DNA of 64,000 bases, taken from the NCBI GenBank assembly GCA_003454975.1, contig DMST01000116.1:39646-103645 (forward strand). Reading direction: 5' to 3'. Shown piece by piece: positions 54,799 to 62,674 of this stretch. The number at the start of each line of letters is the position of its first letter. The first letter of the stretch is position 1. A program made the translations under genes and the position numbers. The stretch comes from Cytophagales bacterium (GTDB lineage Bacteria > Bacteroidota > Bacteroidia > Cytophagales > Cyclobacteriaceae). Under the pieces are notes generated by a model. It was not told the DNA's origin. It worked only from the letters and a program-made list of their open reading frames with translations, and searched no databases.

Positions 54799-54846
54799 GG
54801 TTGACTTTGTACCTTGCGGCTTCAATTGCACACCCTGACAAGGGGC

Positions 54847-55791
54847 ATGATGGATATGGCAAAAGGGACTATTCGAATTGGGACGCGAGCCAGCAAACTA
54901 GCGCTTTGGCAAGCCTATTATGTGGAAGACCTGCTGAAAGCTGCCGGTTGGGACACCGAGATTGTGGAGATCATCTCCAAAGGAGATAAAATCTTGGATG
55001 TGTCCATCTCCAAAATTGGCAGTAAGGGCGTGTTTACCGAAGAGCTGGAAGCTCAGTTACGCGACGGCACCATTGATGTTGCGGTACATAGTGCCAAAGA
55101 TATGCCCTCACGCCTGCCTGATGACTTGCACCTCATTGCCTTTTCGGAGCGAGAGCAGATGCACGATGTGCTGGTAAGTGACGGCCCCGTGGATTTGGAA
55201 AATCCCCCAGAGGGTTTCCGTATTGGTACCTCTTCCACCCGTCGCATTGCATTGCTCAAGCACTATTACCCACACCTGACCACGGTAGATATGCGGGGCA
55301 ATTTGCAAACCCGCCTTAGCAAACTAGAACGGGGCGATTGTGAAGCACTGTGGCTGGCCTACGCTGGGGTGCACCGAATGGGTTACGTAAGCCGCATTGC
55401 TAAGGCCCTGCCGCTGGACAGATTCATCCCCGCAGTAGGGCAAGGGTCGGTAACTGTGGAGGTGGCCGAGACCTTAGCTATAGAAAAGCGTGAAGCCGTA
55501 CGGGCTTCCATCAATCATCCGGCTACAGAACAATGCTTGCTGGCAGAGCGAGCCTTTCTCCGCACATTGGAGGGTGGGTGTTCGGTTCCCGTATTTGGGC
55601 TAGCCCAGTGGGCTGGCGACCAGATTCGGCTAGAAGGCGGAGTCGTAAGTCTGGACGGGCAAACCATGTTGCGCGATGCTGAAATAGGAACGGATCCCAC
55701 TGCCATTGGGGAGGTGCTGGCCCAGCGGCTGTTGGATCAAGGAGCCGGAGACATCCTGGCACAGATAAAAGCGGAGCAACAAAAAAGTTAG
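54847..55791 (+). CDS. hemC: hydroxymethylbilane synthase (porphobilinogen deaminase)
   Basis: Joins four porphobilinogen units into hydroxymethylbilane in tetrapyrrole synthesis. About 314 residues. Motifs: IRIGTRASKLALWQA at the N-terminus, STRRIALL and DMRGNLQTRL in the active site, VGQGSV, and the cofactor-binding cysteine in LEGGCSVPV (about C245). The start is uncertain between ATGs at 54847, 54850 and 54856; 54847 follows AGGGG by one base, 54856 fits the family best. A -7-like TACCTTGC lies at 54810-54817. The stop codon TAG shares bases with the stop of the convergent deaminase gene. Confidence 0.96.
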   Translation: MMDMAKGTIRIGTRASKLALWQAYYVEDLLKAAGWDTEIVEIISKGDKILDVSISKIGSKGVFTEELEAQLRDGTIDVAVHSAKDMPSRLPDDLHLIAFSEREQMHDVLVSDGPVDLENPPEGFRIGTSSTRRIALLKHYYPHLTTVDMRGNLQTRLSKLERGDCEALWLAYAGVHRMGYVSRIAKALPLDRFIPAVGQGSVTVEVAETLAIEKREAVRASINHPATEQCLLAERAFLRTLEGGCSVPVFGLAQWAGDQIRLEGGVVSLDGQTMLRDAEIGTDPTAIGEVLAQRLLDQGAGDILAQIKAEQQKS

Positions 55792-56252
55792 CCTTTCTTT
55801 AAGCTATCCTGGAAGGCCGCATTTAGCGCCTCTACCTCCTCAGCCGATATCCCGGTAATTATTTTGGGGGCTTTTCCCCACTTGGGTACGTCTTCGGTGG
55901 TGAGTAAATGCCAGGAGGAGGTATGCCCGCCCAACTCGGGTACGGCTACACTATATACCACCGTAGGGATTTTGTATTGCCGGATGGGGTAGGCGCACAT
56001 CACACACGGCTCGTGGGTGCTATATATAATGGCCTCCTTGAGTTTATCGCGTTGCCCGGTAGCCACCGCCTCTTGTAGGGCAAGCAATTCAGCGTGTTGG
56101 GTAATGTCACCGCTCGACCTTCCATTTTCTATTCCTCTGCCAATTACTTGGTCCTGCCACACGATCACCGAGCCTACTGGTGGGTTGCCTTGTAGTAGTG
56201 CCTCTTTTCCCAATTCAAGGCATTGATGTATGAAGTCTTCGTGTGAAGGCAT
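55788..56252 (-). CDS. zinc-dependent nucleoside/base deaminase (tRNA-adenosine or guanine deaminase-like)
   Basis: 154 residues. Cytidine-deaminase-like fold with the catalytic HAE (H53, E55) and PCVMC (C83, C86) zinc motif. The following YPIRQYKIPTVVYSVAVPELGGHTSSW differs from the usual TadA sequence, so it may deaminate free bases or nucleosides, not tRNA; substrate cannot be settled from sequence. It is convergent with hemC, the stop codons sharing 3 bases (TTAG: TAG on plus, TAA on minus). Confidence 0.85.
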   Translation of the reverse strand: MPSHEDFIHQCLELGKEALLQGNPPVGSVIVWQDQVIGRGIENGRSSGDITQHAELLALQEAVATGQRDKLKEAIIYSTHEPCVMCAYPIRQYKIPTVVYSVAVPELGGHTSSWHLLTTEDVPKWGKAPKIITGISAEEVEALNAAFQDSLKKG

Positions 56253-56277
56253 GCTAATATTAAGTCTATATGATCTG

Positions 56278-56309
56278 TTGCTACCAGAGGGTAGTAAGGT
56301 CTATCTTTC
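56278..56309 (+). promoter_or_regulatory. promoter of the NTF2-like gene
   Basis: TTG (56278-56280), 21-base spacer, TATCTTTC (56302-56309), one mismatch from TAnnTTTG. Leader about 30 bases. Confidence 0.55.
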
Positions 56310-56345
56310 AAGGAAAATATTTCTCGTCAAAACCACACATTCTCT

Positions 56346-56774
56346 ATGAAAAAAATATCACTGCTTGTCCTGCTAGTTGCCGGACTTTCTGCTACTTCCA
56401 TCGCTCAGACTGATCAGGCAAAGATGGTAGCTACCTATACCTCTGCTTGGGGCGAGCCCGATGCTGCTAAACGCGAAGCCCTATTAGAAGCCAGTTTTTC
56501 AGAATCAGGAGAATATAGTGACCCTACAGCCATGGTGGAGGGGCGCGATGCCTTGGTAAAGCATATTGGTGGGTTTCTGTCCCAAAATCCTGGTGCTTCC
56601 TTCCAACTGCTTCGTCCTGCGGAATTTCACAATGAAAAGTACGGTCGGTTTGAGTGGATCATGCAGCTGCCCGATGGTACAGTGGGGCTGATAGGGATGG
56701 ACTTCGTGGTCTTTGATGACCAGGGAATGATTCAGCAGATTACCGGTTTCTTTGAAACAAGTGTGGGGCAATAA
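56346..56774 (+). CDS. exported SnoaL/NTF2-like protein
   Basis: 142 residues with a signal peptide (LLVLLVAGLSATSIAQ). The mature 120 residues show the NTF2-like cone fold: N-terminal helix (MVATYTSAWGEPDAAKREALLEASF in parts), YSDPTAMVEGRDALVKHIGGF, then strands RFEWIMQLPDG and VGLIGMDFVVFDDQGMI. This is the SnoaL-like pattern. Members are isomerases, hydrolases or simple ligand binders; nothing identifies a substrate here. Single gene with a strong terminator. Confidence 0.82.
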   Translation: MKKISLLVLLVAGLSATSIAQTDQAKMVATYTSAWGEPDAAKREALLEASFSESGEYSDPTAMVEGRDALVKHIGGFLSQNPGASFQLLRPAEFHNEKYGRFEWIMQLPDGTVGLIGMDFVVFDDQGMIQQITGFFETSVGQ

Positions 56775-56796
56775 CTGGGCCCACGCATGGAAATGA

Positions 56797-56823
56797 AAAG
56801 AGCGGCTCGATGGCCGCTCTTTT
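56797..56823. terminator. bidirectional terminator
   Basis: Perfect 10-bp stem AAAGAGCGGC (56797-56806) / GCCGCTCTTT (56813-56822), 6-base loop, between convergent genes. Confidence 0.9.
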
Positions 56824-56845
56824 ACTATATGGGGAGAGAAGTAAA

Positions 56846-57640
56846 TTACTTCTTGGTAGTTTTGGTGCTTTTGGTGGCGCGACGACGCGTCTTTTTTACA
56901 GGCTCCTCTACTACCGGCATGATCACGTCGGCCAGAATCCGTCCGCAGTGCTCACACACAATCAGTTTTTTCTTATCGCGGATGTCCGCTTGACGTTGAG
57001 GGGGTACTACATTGAAACAACCACCACAAGCATCACGCTCAACGGAAACTACTGCCAAGCCGTTGCGGGCGTTGTTACGCAGTTTATTGTAGGAGTTGAG
57101 CAGGCGCTCTTCCAGGCTCTTGGAGGCAGTTTCACGGTCATTCAACAAAGACTGTTCTTCGTCTTCGCTTTCCGATACGATGCTGTCAAGTTCACCTTTT
57201 TTGCTATCCAAATCTTTACGACGTTCGTCGATTTGGTTTTGGGTAGCATCGATTTCGTCTTTTTTACGCTCGATAGCGAACTTGCCTTCCTTGATGCGCT
57301 TCTCAGAAATTTGAATCTCTAGCTGCTGAAGCTCGATTTCCTTCGTGATGGCGTCATACTCGCGGTTGTTCCGCACATTCATCTGCTGCTCTTCGTACTT
57401 CTGGATGAGCTTCTCAGAATTTTTGATGGCAGTACGGTTATTCTTAATCTCATCTTCCAACAAGTCGATTTCCTGCCCGAAGTTGTCTAACCGTGTTTCA
57501 ATCCCTGCAATTTCATCTTCCAGATCGGCAACTTCCTCAGGTAGTGCCCCGCGTACTTTGAACAGTTCGTCTAGTTTGGAGTCAATTGCCTGAAGTTTAA
57601 CAAGTGCTTCAAGTTTTTGAGCTACTGTGGTATTATCCAT
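56846..57640 (-). CDS. coiled-coil protein with C4 zinc ribbon
   Basis: 264 residues. Residues about 5-190 are a continuous heptad-rich coiled coil (LEALVKLQAIDSKLDELF; EIELQQLEIQISEKRI). Then comes a zinc ribbon with CGGCFNVVPPQ and CEHCGRIL, and a lysine/threonine-rich tail (KKTRRRATKSTKTTKK). This is the C4-type zinc-ribbon family (zf-RING_7), commonly next to Nif3-like genes in bacteria, as here: it starts 16 bases after the Nif3-like gene. Proposed nucleic-acid or ribosome association is unproven. Confidence 0.88.
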   Translation of the reverse strand: MDNTTVAQKLEALVKLQAIDSKLDELFKVRGALPEEVADLEDEIAGIETRLDNFGQEIDLLEDEIKNNRTAIKNSEKLIQKYEEQQMNVRNNREYDAITKEIELQQLEIQISEKRIKEGKFAIERKKDEIDATQNQIDERRKDLDSKKGELDSIVSESEDEEQSLLNDRETASKSLEERLLNSYNKLRNNARNGLAVVSVERDACGGCFNVVPPQRQADIRDKKKLIVCEHCGRILADVIMPVVEEPVKKTRRRATKSTKTTKK

Positions 57641-57656
57641 AGAAAGAGAAGGATTA

Positions 57657-58754
57657 TCAATAGTAACGCAAAGGGTTGGTCACCACCTTGCTTAAACGAA
57701 CCGCAATATTAGGAAAATTTTCCCGGATTATATTTTTCAACAGCTCTTTTGTATACACTTCGCTTTCATAATGTCCAATGTCGGCAATCATCATCTGATC
57801 TTCCGCATCAAAGAACTCGTGATACTTCACGTCTGCCGTAACGTAAGCGTCGGCTCCGGCCCGCCGTGCCGCTTTGATGAGGAAGCTACCAGCGCCACCG
57901 CAAACAGCTACCTTTTTGATGGGCTGCTGGGGCATAGGAGTATGGCGCAAGGCGGTTAGATCCATTCGCTCTTTCAAGTAATCCAGGAAAGCTGTGCCTT
58001 CCATAGCCTCAGGTAAGGTGCCAATCATTCCCGCTCCTATCTCCTGGTTCACATTTTCAGTACTGTGAATATAGTAAGCCACCTCTTCATAGGGGTGGGC
58101 TTTTTTCAGGGCCGCCACTACCTTGCCCTGTAGGTGCATAGGGAACATGACTTCTACCCGGTCCTCGGTTACTTTTTCCAGATTGCCCACCGCACCAACG
58201 GTAGGCTGAGCACCCTCTTCAGCCTGGAAGGCGCCTTGTCCTACTACCCGGAAGCTACAATGACTATAATTTCCTATTTGGCCAGCTCCCTCCTGATGGA
58301 TAGCCTCCATTACCGAATCTGTGGCTTCCTGCGGAATGTAGGTGATCAGCTTTTGCAGCGTTTGAGATTTTGGAGCGAGGATTGTCGGGCTTTCTAGGCC
58401 AAGCCGGTCTGCTATTACCCGATTTACTCCAGTATGCTGATTGTCCAGGTTGGTATGGGCCGCGTACAAACGCACGCCTTTCTCTAGTGCCAGCATTACC
58501 GTTCGTTCTACATAATTGCTCCCGGTTAGGCGCTTGAGACCTTTGAAAATGATAGGATGATGTGCCACAATTAGGTTGCAGCCCTCGGCTACGGCTTCCT
58601 CTATTACGGCTTCGGTCATGTCTAACGAAACCATGACACCCGTGAGTTCGGCCGTAGGGCTACCTACCAATAATCCCACGTTGTCATAAGATTCCATATA
58701 CGTTGCAGGCACAACTTTATCTAAATACTGCGTGAGGTCTTTTATTTTCAACAT
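57657..58754 (-). CDS. Nif3-like dinuclear metal centre hexameric protein
   Basis: 365 residues. Characteristic motifs: MESYDNVGLLVG near the N-terminus, NLIVAHHPIIFKGLKRL with metal-binding histidines, YAAHTNLDNQHTGVN, and C-terminal CGGAGSFL and DIGHYESE. A central insert domain (about 130-235) of the PII-like type is present, as in longer members. The family binds two metals and is sometimes annotated as GTP cyclohydrolase I type 2, but its function is not settled. First gene of a two-gene operon with the zinc-ribbon protein. Confidence 0.93.
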   Translation of the reverse strand: MLKIKDLTQYLDKVVPATYMESYDNVGLLVGSPTAELTGVMVSLDMTEAVIEEAVAEGCNLIVAHHPIIFKGLKRLTGSNYVERTVMLALEKGVRLYAAHTNLDNQHTGVNRVIADRLGLESPTILAPKSQTLQKLITYIPQEATDSVMEAIHQEGAGQIGNYSHCSFRVVGQGAFQAEEGAQPTVGAVGNLEKVTEDRVEVMFPMHLQGKVVAALKKAHPYEEVAYYIHSTENVNQEIGAGMIGTLPEAMEGTAFLDYLKERMDLTALRHTPMPQQPIKKVAVCGGAGSFLIKAARRAGADAYVTADVKYHEFFDAEDQMMIADIGHYESEVYTKELLKNIIRENFPNIAVRLSKVVTNPLRYY

Positions 58755-58804
58755 TCGTAATAGTATTTTGATGCCTAAAGGTAAGAAACCACTAAACGCT
58801 ACTC

Positions 58805-59851
58805 ATGCGAAATCGTAATTACTGGCCCCTAGCGGTACTTTATGATGGCGTCACACGTGTGCGCAATCTGTTGTACGATCGCGGATGGTCTAAGACGCAT
58901 GAGCCCCCGAGGCCGGTGGTGTCCGTAGGCAACCTGACTGTAGGGGGTACTGGTAAGACCCCGCTCACTGAGTACCTCATTGAACGACTGAGCAGGGTGT
59001 ACGAACTGGGAGTGCTTAGCCGTGGCTACCAACGAGAAACCCGGGGGTACCGGCTAGCTTCTGACCAAGATAATGCGCTCACGCTAGGAGATGAAGTATA
59101 TCAGATGTACCGTAAGTACGGTCATAAGGTATCCATAGCGGTAGGCGAAAAGCGCCCGGAAGCGGCCCAGCATCTTACCTTGGACCGACCAGGGGTAGAG
59201 TTAATTGTGCTGGACGATGCGTATCAGCACCGTAGAATTGGCCGTACGGTCAACTTGCTTCTCACCACATTCGAGCGGCCCTTTTTCAAGGATAAGGTGA
59301 TGCCTCAGGGTTGGCTTAGGGAAGCTCGCAAGGGGGCACGCCGTGCCGATGCCGTAGTGGTGACTAAATGCCCGGCAGATATTTCAGAAGAAACAATGGC
59401 CGAGTATAAGCTAGCCCTTCAGAAATACACCGAACCCGATACCCCCATTTTCTTTTGTAGCATCCGATACAATGTGCCCAAGGCAGCCAGTGCTAAAATG
59501 AGTTGGGTAGATGAAAACAAAGTAGTTCTGTTTTCAGGCTTGGCTGAGCCTACTACCATGGAGGACTACGTTAGGACTTCCTATCAGCTAGAAGATTCGG
59601 TGAGGTTTCCTGATCATTATCGGTACCGCCCCCGCGATGTAGAAAAGTTGATAGAACGCACCCGTGATTTGGGAGCCAATGGGGTACTGCTTACCAGTGA
59701 GAAGGATATTGTGAAGTGGGAAGCGAAGTCCCTGAAAATGCTTTGGGACGGTGTTCCGTTATTTTTTCTGCCGATGGAAATCTATTTCCTGGCTCATGGC
59801 CCGGAATTTGATCAATGGCTATTCGAATCCTTGGCGCAAGCCAGCCGATAG
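58805..59851 (+). CDS. lpxK: tetraacyldisaccharide 4'-kinase
   Basis: Phosphorylates the 4' position of lipid A precursor at the inner membrane. 348 residues. The Walker A motif is VGNLTVGGTGKTP (about 38-50), with the family LSRGYQRETRG and LIVLDDAYQHRRI (catalytic Asp region). The start fits the usual position, with WPLAVLYDGVTRVRNLLYD forming the short membrane-associated helix. The next gene, a porin, starts 25 bases after its stop but has its own -7 element. Confidence 0.96.
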   Translation: MRNRNYWPLAVLYDGVTRVRNLLYDRGWSKTHEPPRPVVSVGNLTVGGTGKTPLTEYLIERLSRVYELGVLSRGYQRETRGYRLASDQDNALTLGDEVYQMYRKYGHKVSIAVGEKRPEAAQHLTLDRPGVELIVLDDAYQHRRIGRTVNLLLTTFERPFFKDKVMPQGWLREARKGARRADAVVVTKCPADISEETMAEYKLALQKYTEPDTPIFFCSIRYNVPKAASAKMSWVDENKVVLFSGLAEPTTMEDYVRTSYQLEDSVRFPDHYRYRPRDVEKLIERTRDLGANGVLLTSEKDIVKWEAKSLKMLWDGVPLFFLPMEIYFLAHGPEFDQWLFESLAQASR

Positions 59852-59865
59852 TTATCCTAATTCTT

Positions 59866-59873
59866 TATTTTTG
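59866..59873 (+). promoter_or_regulatory. -7 element of the porin gene
   Basis: TATTTTTG, an exact TAnnTTTG match, 3 bases before the GTG start at 59877. It supports GTG as the true start and a leaderless transcript. Confidence 0.6.
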
Positions 59874-59876
59874 CGC

Positions 59877-61715
59877 GTGTTTTTGAAATCTGGACTTCTG
59901 ACAGGCCTGGTGGTGCTTCTATGCCTTCCTGCCTTTGCTCAAATATTGGACGATACAACTCAGCAGTTGTATGGTCCGTCTACTACCCGATATTTTTTAG
60001 AAGAAGACTTACGGTACAACCGTGATACCCTTTACTTCTTAGATACTGCCATCGATCGCCTGCACAAGGTTTCCTGGCTAGACCGAAACGATAAGAAAAT
60101 TCAAGACTTGGGGGTAATTGGCTCCCCCATCAAGCCCATCTATCCTCAGAGTGTAGAGCAGATAGGTGCCCGGTCTGGCTTCGAAGCTTTTTCTCCCTTT
60201 TGGCGAGGAGGAAAAGAGCTGAAGCATTACAATGCGAGAAGCCCATACACCAATTTAGAAGTCATGTTTGGGGAATGGGGACGAAATACGGTAGATCTCA
60301 CGTTTACCCGAAACGTCAATCCACAGTGGAACGTAGGTGGGGATTTTCGGTCTATGCTAGTTACCCGTCAGTTAGCCACCCAAAACCGGAGAACTGACCG
60401 CCAGATATTCAGCTATCAGTATGACTTGTTTATGAACTGGCGTACAAAGGATAGTAAGTACCAGGTGATGGGTAGTTGGTCGCGGTGGCTACATCGGCAC
60501 AACGAACCTTGGGGAGTGGACACCGCCGGCAGGGGGGATACCATATACTATGAGCATGAGGAGGCGCCCATCAATGTAAGGGATGCATACAGTCAGGATT
60601 ACCGTCAGCAGTACAGGCTCTACCAGCAATACAAATTCAATTCCTTCCTGCAGGTATACCACACTTTTGAGCGGTATCGGCAGAATAACTACTACTACCA
60701 CCCTTCATTGAGCACCGAATCGGATGTATACGATGCTTTTTTCATATACAACGATAGCACCAAAGATCGGTCTATTTTCCGCTATACGCTCAATGAGCTG
60801 GGCCTGAAGGGAGATTTGGGAAATGCTACTTACAACGTAGGTTACCGCAGGCGCGATGGGGTAAGCCCCATGAAGTTTCTGGATGAACGCAATTCCTTTG
60901 CGGAAAACTATCTGATGGCCTACGGGCGTTACGAGTTTCGGCCTTGGCACACCCTGCAGGCACGTACGGAGTATTTGCTGGATGGTCAATATCTCGTGGA
61001 TCTAGATTATCAGAATCGCTGGCTACAATTCCATTGGAAGCGCCGCTTTTACCAGCCTGCTTTCTTAGAGCAGCGCTATTTTGGTAATCATGATGAGTGG
61101 AATCTGGATTTTGATAATACGTTGACCGATCATTTTGTGCTGAAGGGGACTCTAAATATGGGCCCGGTGTACTTGGAACCCACGATAGATGTGGTACTGC
61201 TCGATGATTATATATACTGGGACGAGGACCTTACTCCTAAACAAACCGAGCTGTTTGGTCAGGTAATTACAGCTGGGGGCAAAGTGAATTTTGCCATGAA
61301 TGGGTTCCATTGGGAAAATGAGATATTGTACTCCATCCTTTCTGGCACGGCCAACGATGCCTTGGCACTGCCCACCTTCTTTTCCAATTCAGAGGTGTAT
61401 TATAAAGGTCGGCTCTTTCAGGATGCTTTGTTCTTAAAGATTGGTTTAGGAGTGCATACATGGTCTACCTACTTCCGGTATGCCTACTACCCAGTGGTCC
61501 AGCAGTTCTACGTGCAGCAGAGCCACGATACTCCCGGCTGGTATCCGGTGGTAGATGCCTTTGCCCTGCTCAATATTGGCCCAGCCAACCTGATTGTACG
61601 GTACAATCATATGAACTCAGGCCTGTTCGAACAGCGAGGTTACCAGATTACGGCTGGGTACCCCGGCATTCCCCGCCGGTTCGACCTGGGGGTTCGTTGG
61701 AATTTGTATAACTAA
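59877..61715 (+). CDS. putative outer-membrane porin (Porin_10-like)
   Basis: 612 residues from a GTG at 59877, chosen because it gives a clean signal peptide (LKSGLLTGLVVLLCLPAFAQ) and follows a promoter element; an upstream ATG would lie inside lpxK. The mature protein has the Bacteroidota putative-porin pattern: a short plug-like N-terminus, then FGEWGRNTVDLTFTRNVNPQWNVG and many aromatic strands ending in GVRWNLYN. Predicted large outer-membrane beta barrel; substrate unknown. It lies between lpxK and miaE. Confidence 0.82.
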   Translation: MFLKSGLLTGLVVLLCLPAFAQILDDTTQQLYGPSTTRYFLEEDLRYNRDTLYFLDTAIDRLHKVSWLDRNDKKIQDLGVIGSPIKPIYPQSVEQIGARSGFEAFSPFWRGGKELKHYNARSPYTNLEVMFGEWGRNTVDLTFTRNVNPQWNVGGDFRSMLVTRQLATQNRRTDRQIFSYQYDLFMNWRTKDSKYQVMGSWSRWLHRHNEPWGVDTAGRGDTIYYEHEEAPINVRDAYSQDYRQQYRLYQQYKFNSFLQVYHTFERYRQNNYYYHPSLSTESDVYDAFFIYNDSTKDRSIFRYTLNELGLKGDLGNATYNVGYRRRDGVSPMKFLDERNSFAENYLMAYGRYEFRPWHTLQARTEYLLDGQYLVDLDYQNRWLQFHWKRRFYQPAFLEQRYFGNHDEWNLDFDNTLTDHFVLKGTLNMGPVYLEPTIDVVLLDDYIYWDEDLTPKQTELFGQVITAGGKVNFAMNGFHWENEILYSILSGTANDALALPTFFSNSEVYYKGRLFQDALFLKIGLGVHTWSTYFRYAYYPVVQQFYVQQSHDTPGWYPVVDAFALLNIGPANLIVRYNHMNSGLFEQRGYQITAGYPGIPRRFDLGVRWNLYN

Positions 61716-61722
61716 TAGTACT

Positions 61723-61728
61723 AGGAGG
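61723..61728 (+). promoter_or_regulatory. Shine-Dalgarno of miaE
   Basis: AGGAGG 4 bases before the ATG at 61733; one of only two strong Shine-Dalgarno sequences seen in the window. Confidence 0.7.
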
Positions 61729-61732
61729 AATT

Positions 61733-62335
61733 ATGGAAGGGATGGAAAAGACCACCTTGGGATTGAACTTACCAACGGATCCCCGGTGGGTAAATATTGC
61801 TGAAAAGAATATCATTGATATTCTGCAAGACCATGCGTATTGCGAGCAAAAAGCGGCGTCTTCTTGTATTTCTTTAATTGTGTCTTTCCCGGATTGCGAA
61901 GAACTAGTGGATATGCTGACGCCCGTAGTAGCGGAGGAGTGGGGCCACTTTGAACGGGTATTGGAAGAGCTCCAGAAGCGTGGAGCAGGGCTAGGTCCTG
62001 TGCGCAAGGATGAGTACGTAGGCCGCCTCATCAAGCTGGAACGTAAGGGGGGTAAGCGCGAAGAGCGGCTGATGGAAAAGCTGCTGATCAACGCTCTGAT
62101 TGAAGCGCGCTCGGCTGAGCGGTTCAAACTTCTCTGGAAAAATATTGCCGACGAAGACCTCCAGAAGTTCTACTACGAACTCATGGTTTCCGAAGCGGGA
62201 CACTACAACAATTTCTTAGCTCTGGCGAAGGAATATATGCCCGAGGATGTGGTGGAGGTGCGATGGAAGGAACTGCTAGTGCAGGAGGCGGAAATTATGC
62301 AGACTTTAGAAGTACGAGCGGACCGGATGCACTAG
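61733..62335 (+). CDS. miaE: tRNA 2-methylthio-N6-isopentenyladenosine hydroxylase
   Basis: 200 residues. Ferritin-like diiron monooxygenase that hydroxylates ms2i6A37 in tRNAs reading UNN codons. Conserved iron-ligand motifs: DHAYCEQKAAS, EEWGHFERVLEEL, LINALIEARSAERFKLL and VSEAGHYNNFL, giving the expected pairs of Glu plus ExxH. The second methionine (MEK, third residue) is also possible as start, but AGGAGG favours 61733. It sits 17 bases after the porin gene and ends next to the repeat cluster at 62343. Confidence 0.93.
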   Translation: MEGMEKTTLGLNLPTDPRWVNIAEKNIIDILQDHAYCEQKAASSCISLIVSFPDCEELVDMLTPVVAEEWGHFERVLEELQKRGAGLGPVRKDEYVGRLIKLERKGGKREERLMEKLLINALIEARSAERFKLLWKNIADEDLQKFYYELMVSEAGHYNNFLALAKEYMPEDVVEVRWKELLVQEAEIMQTLEVRADRMH

Positions 62336-62342
62336 TATTATT

Positions 62343-62397
62343 AACGATTGATTCGATAGTAGAATAGATTCGAATCAATCGTTCATCGAATCAATCG
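62343..62397. repeat. inverted/direct repeat cluster (TCGAATCAATCG)
   Basis: AACGATTGATTCGA (62343-62356) pairs perfectly with TCGAATCAATCGTT (62370-62383) across a 13-base spacer, and TCGAATCAATCG occurs again at 62386-62397, 16 bases after the second copy. It lies between the stop codons of miaE and the Lacal_2735 gene. There is no T tract, so it is not a standard terminator; it could be a protein-binding site or an RNA hairpin. Confidence 0.75.
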
Positions 62398-62399
62398 AA

Positions 62400-62564
62400 T
62401 TAATTTGGCAGTGCTTCCATTTGCTTAGCTACCGCATCGGCTTCGGCCATCTTTTCATCGGCGGCCCGGCGGTTACTTTGTGATAGTTTGTGAGCCTCTG
62501 CCATCAGCTTCTCATACTTCTTTTGCAGCTTGTCCTTCTCGCTTTTCTTTCCAAAGAGTCCCAT
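62400..62564 (-). CDS. Lacal_2735 family small protein
   Basis: 54 residues, ATG at 62564, TAA at 62400-62402. It begins MGLFGKKSEKDKLQKKYEKL and continues with MAEAHKLSQSNRRAADEKM and MEALPN, matching the short, highly charged Lacal_2735 family of Bacteroidota. It forms one or two amphipathic helices, with no cysteines and no signal peptide. Function unknown; probably cytoplasmic. It is convergent with miaE, and the TamB-like gene lies upstream on the same strand. Confidence 0.85.
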   Translation of the reverse strand: MGLFGKKSEKDKLQKKYEKLMAEAHKLSQSNRRAADEKMAEADAVAKQMEALPN

Positions 62565-62674
62565 AGTATTGGATTTTTTGGATCAACTCTTCGCACAATC
62601 GAATGGTTTGAAAAAAGCGAGATTAGTAAAGTCATTCGCCGCTCTGCACCTCATTCTTACTTGCTCAAGAGTCA

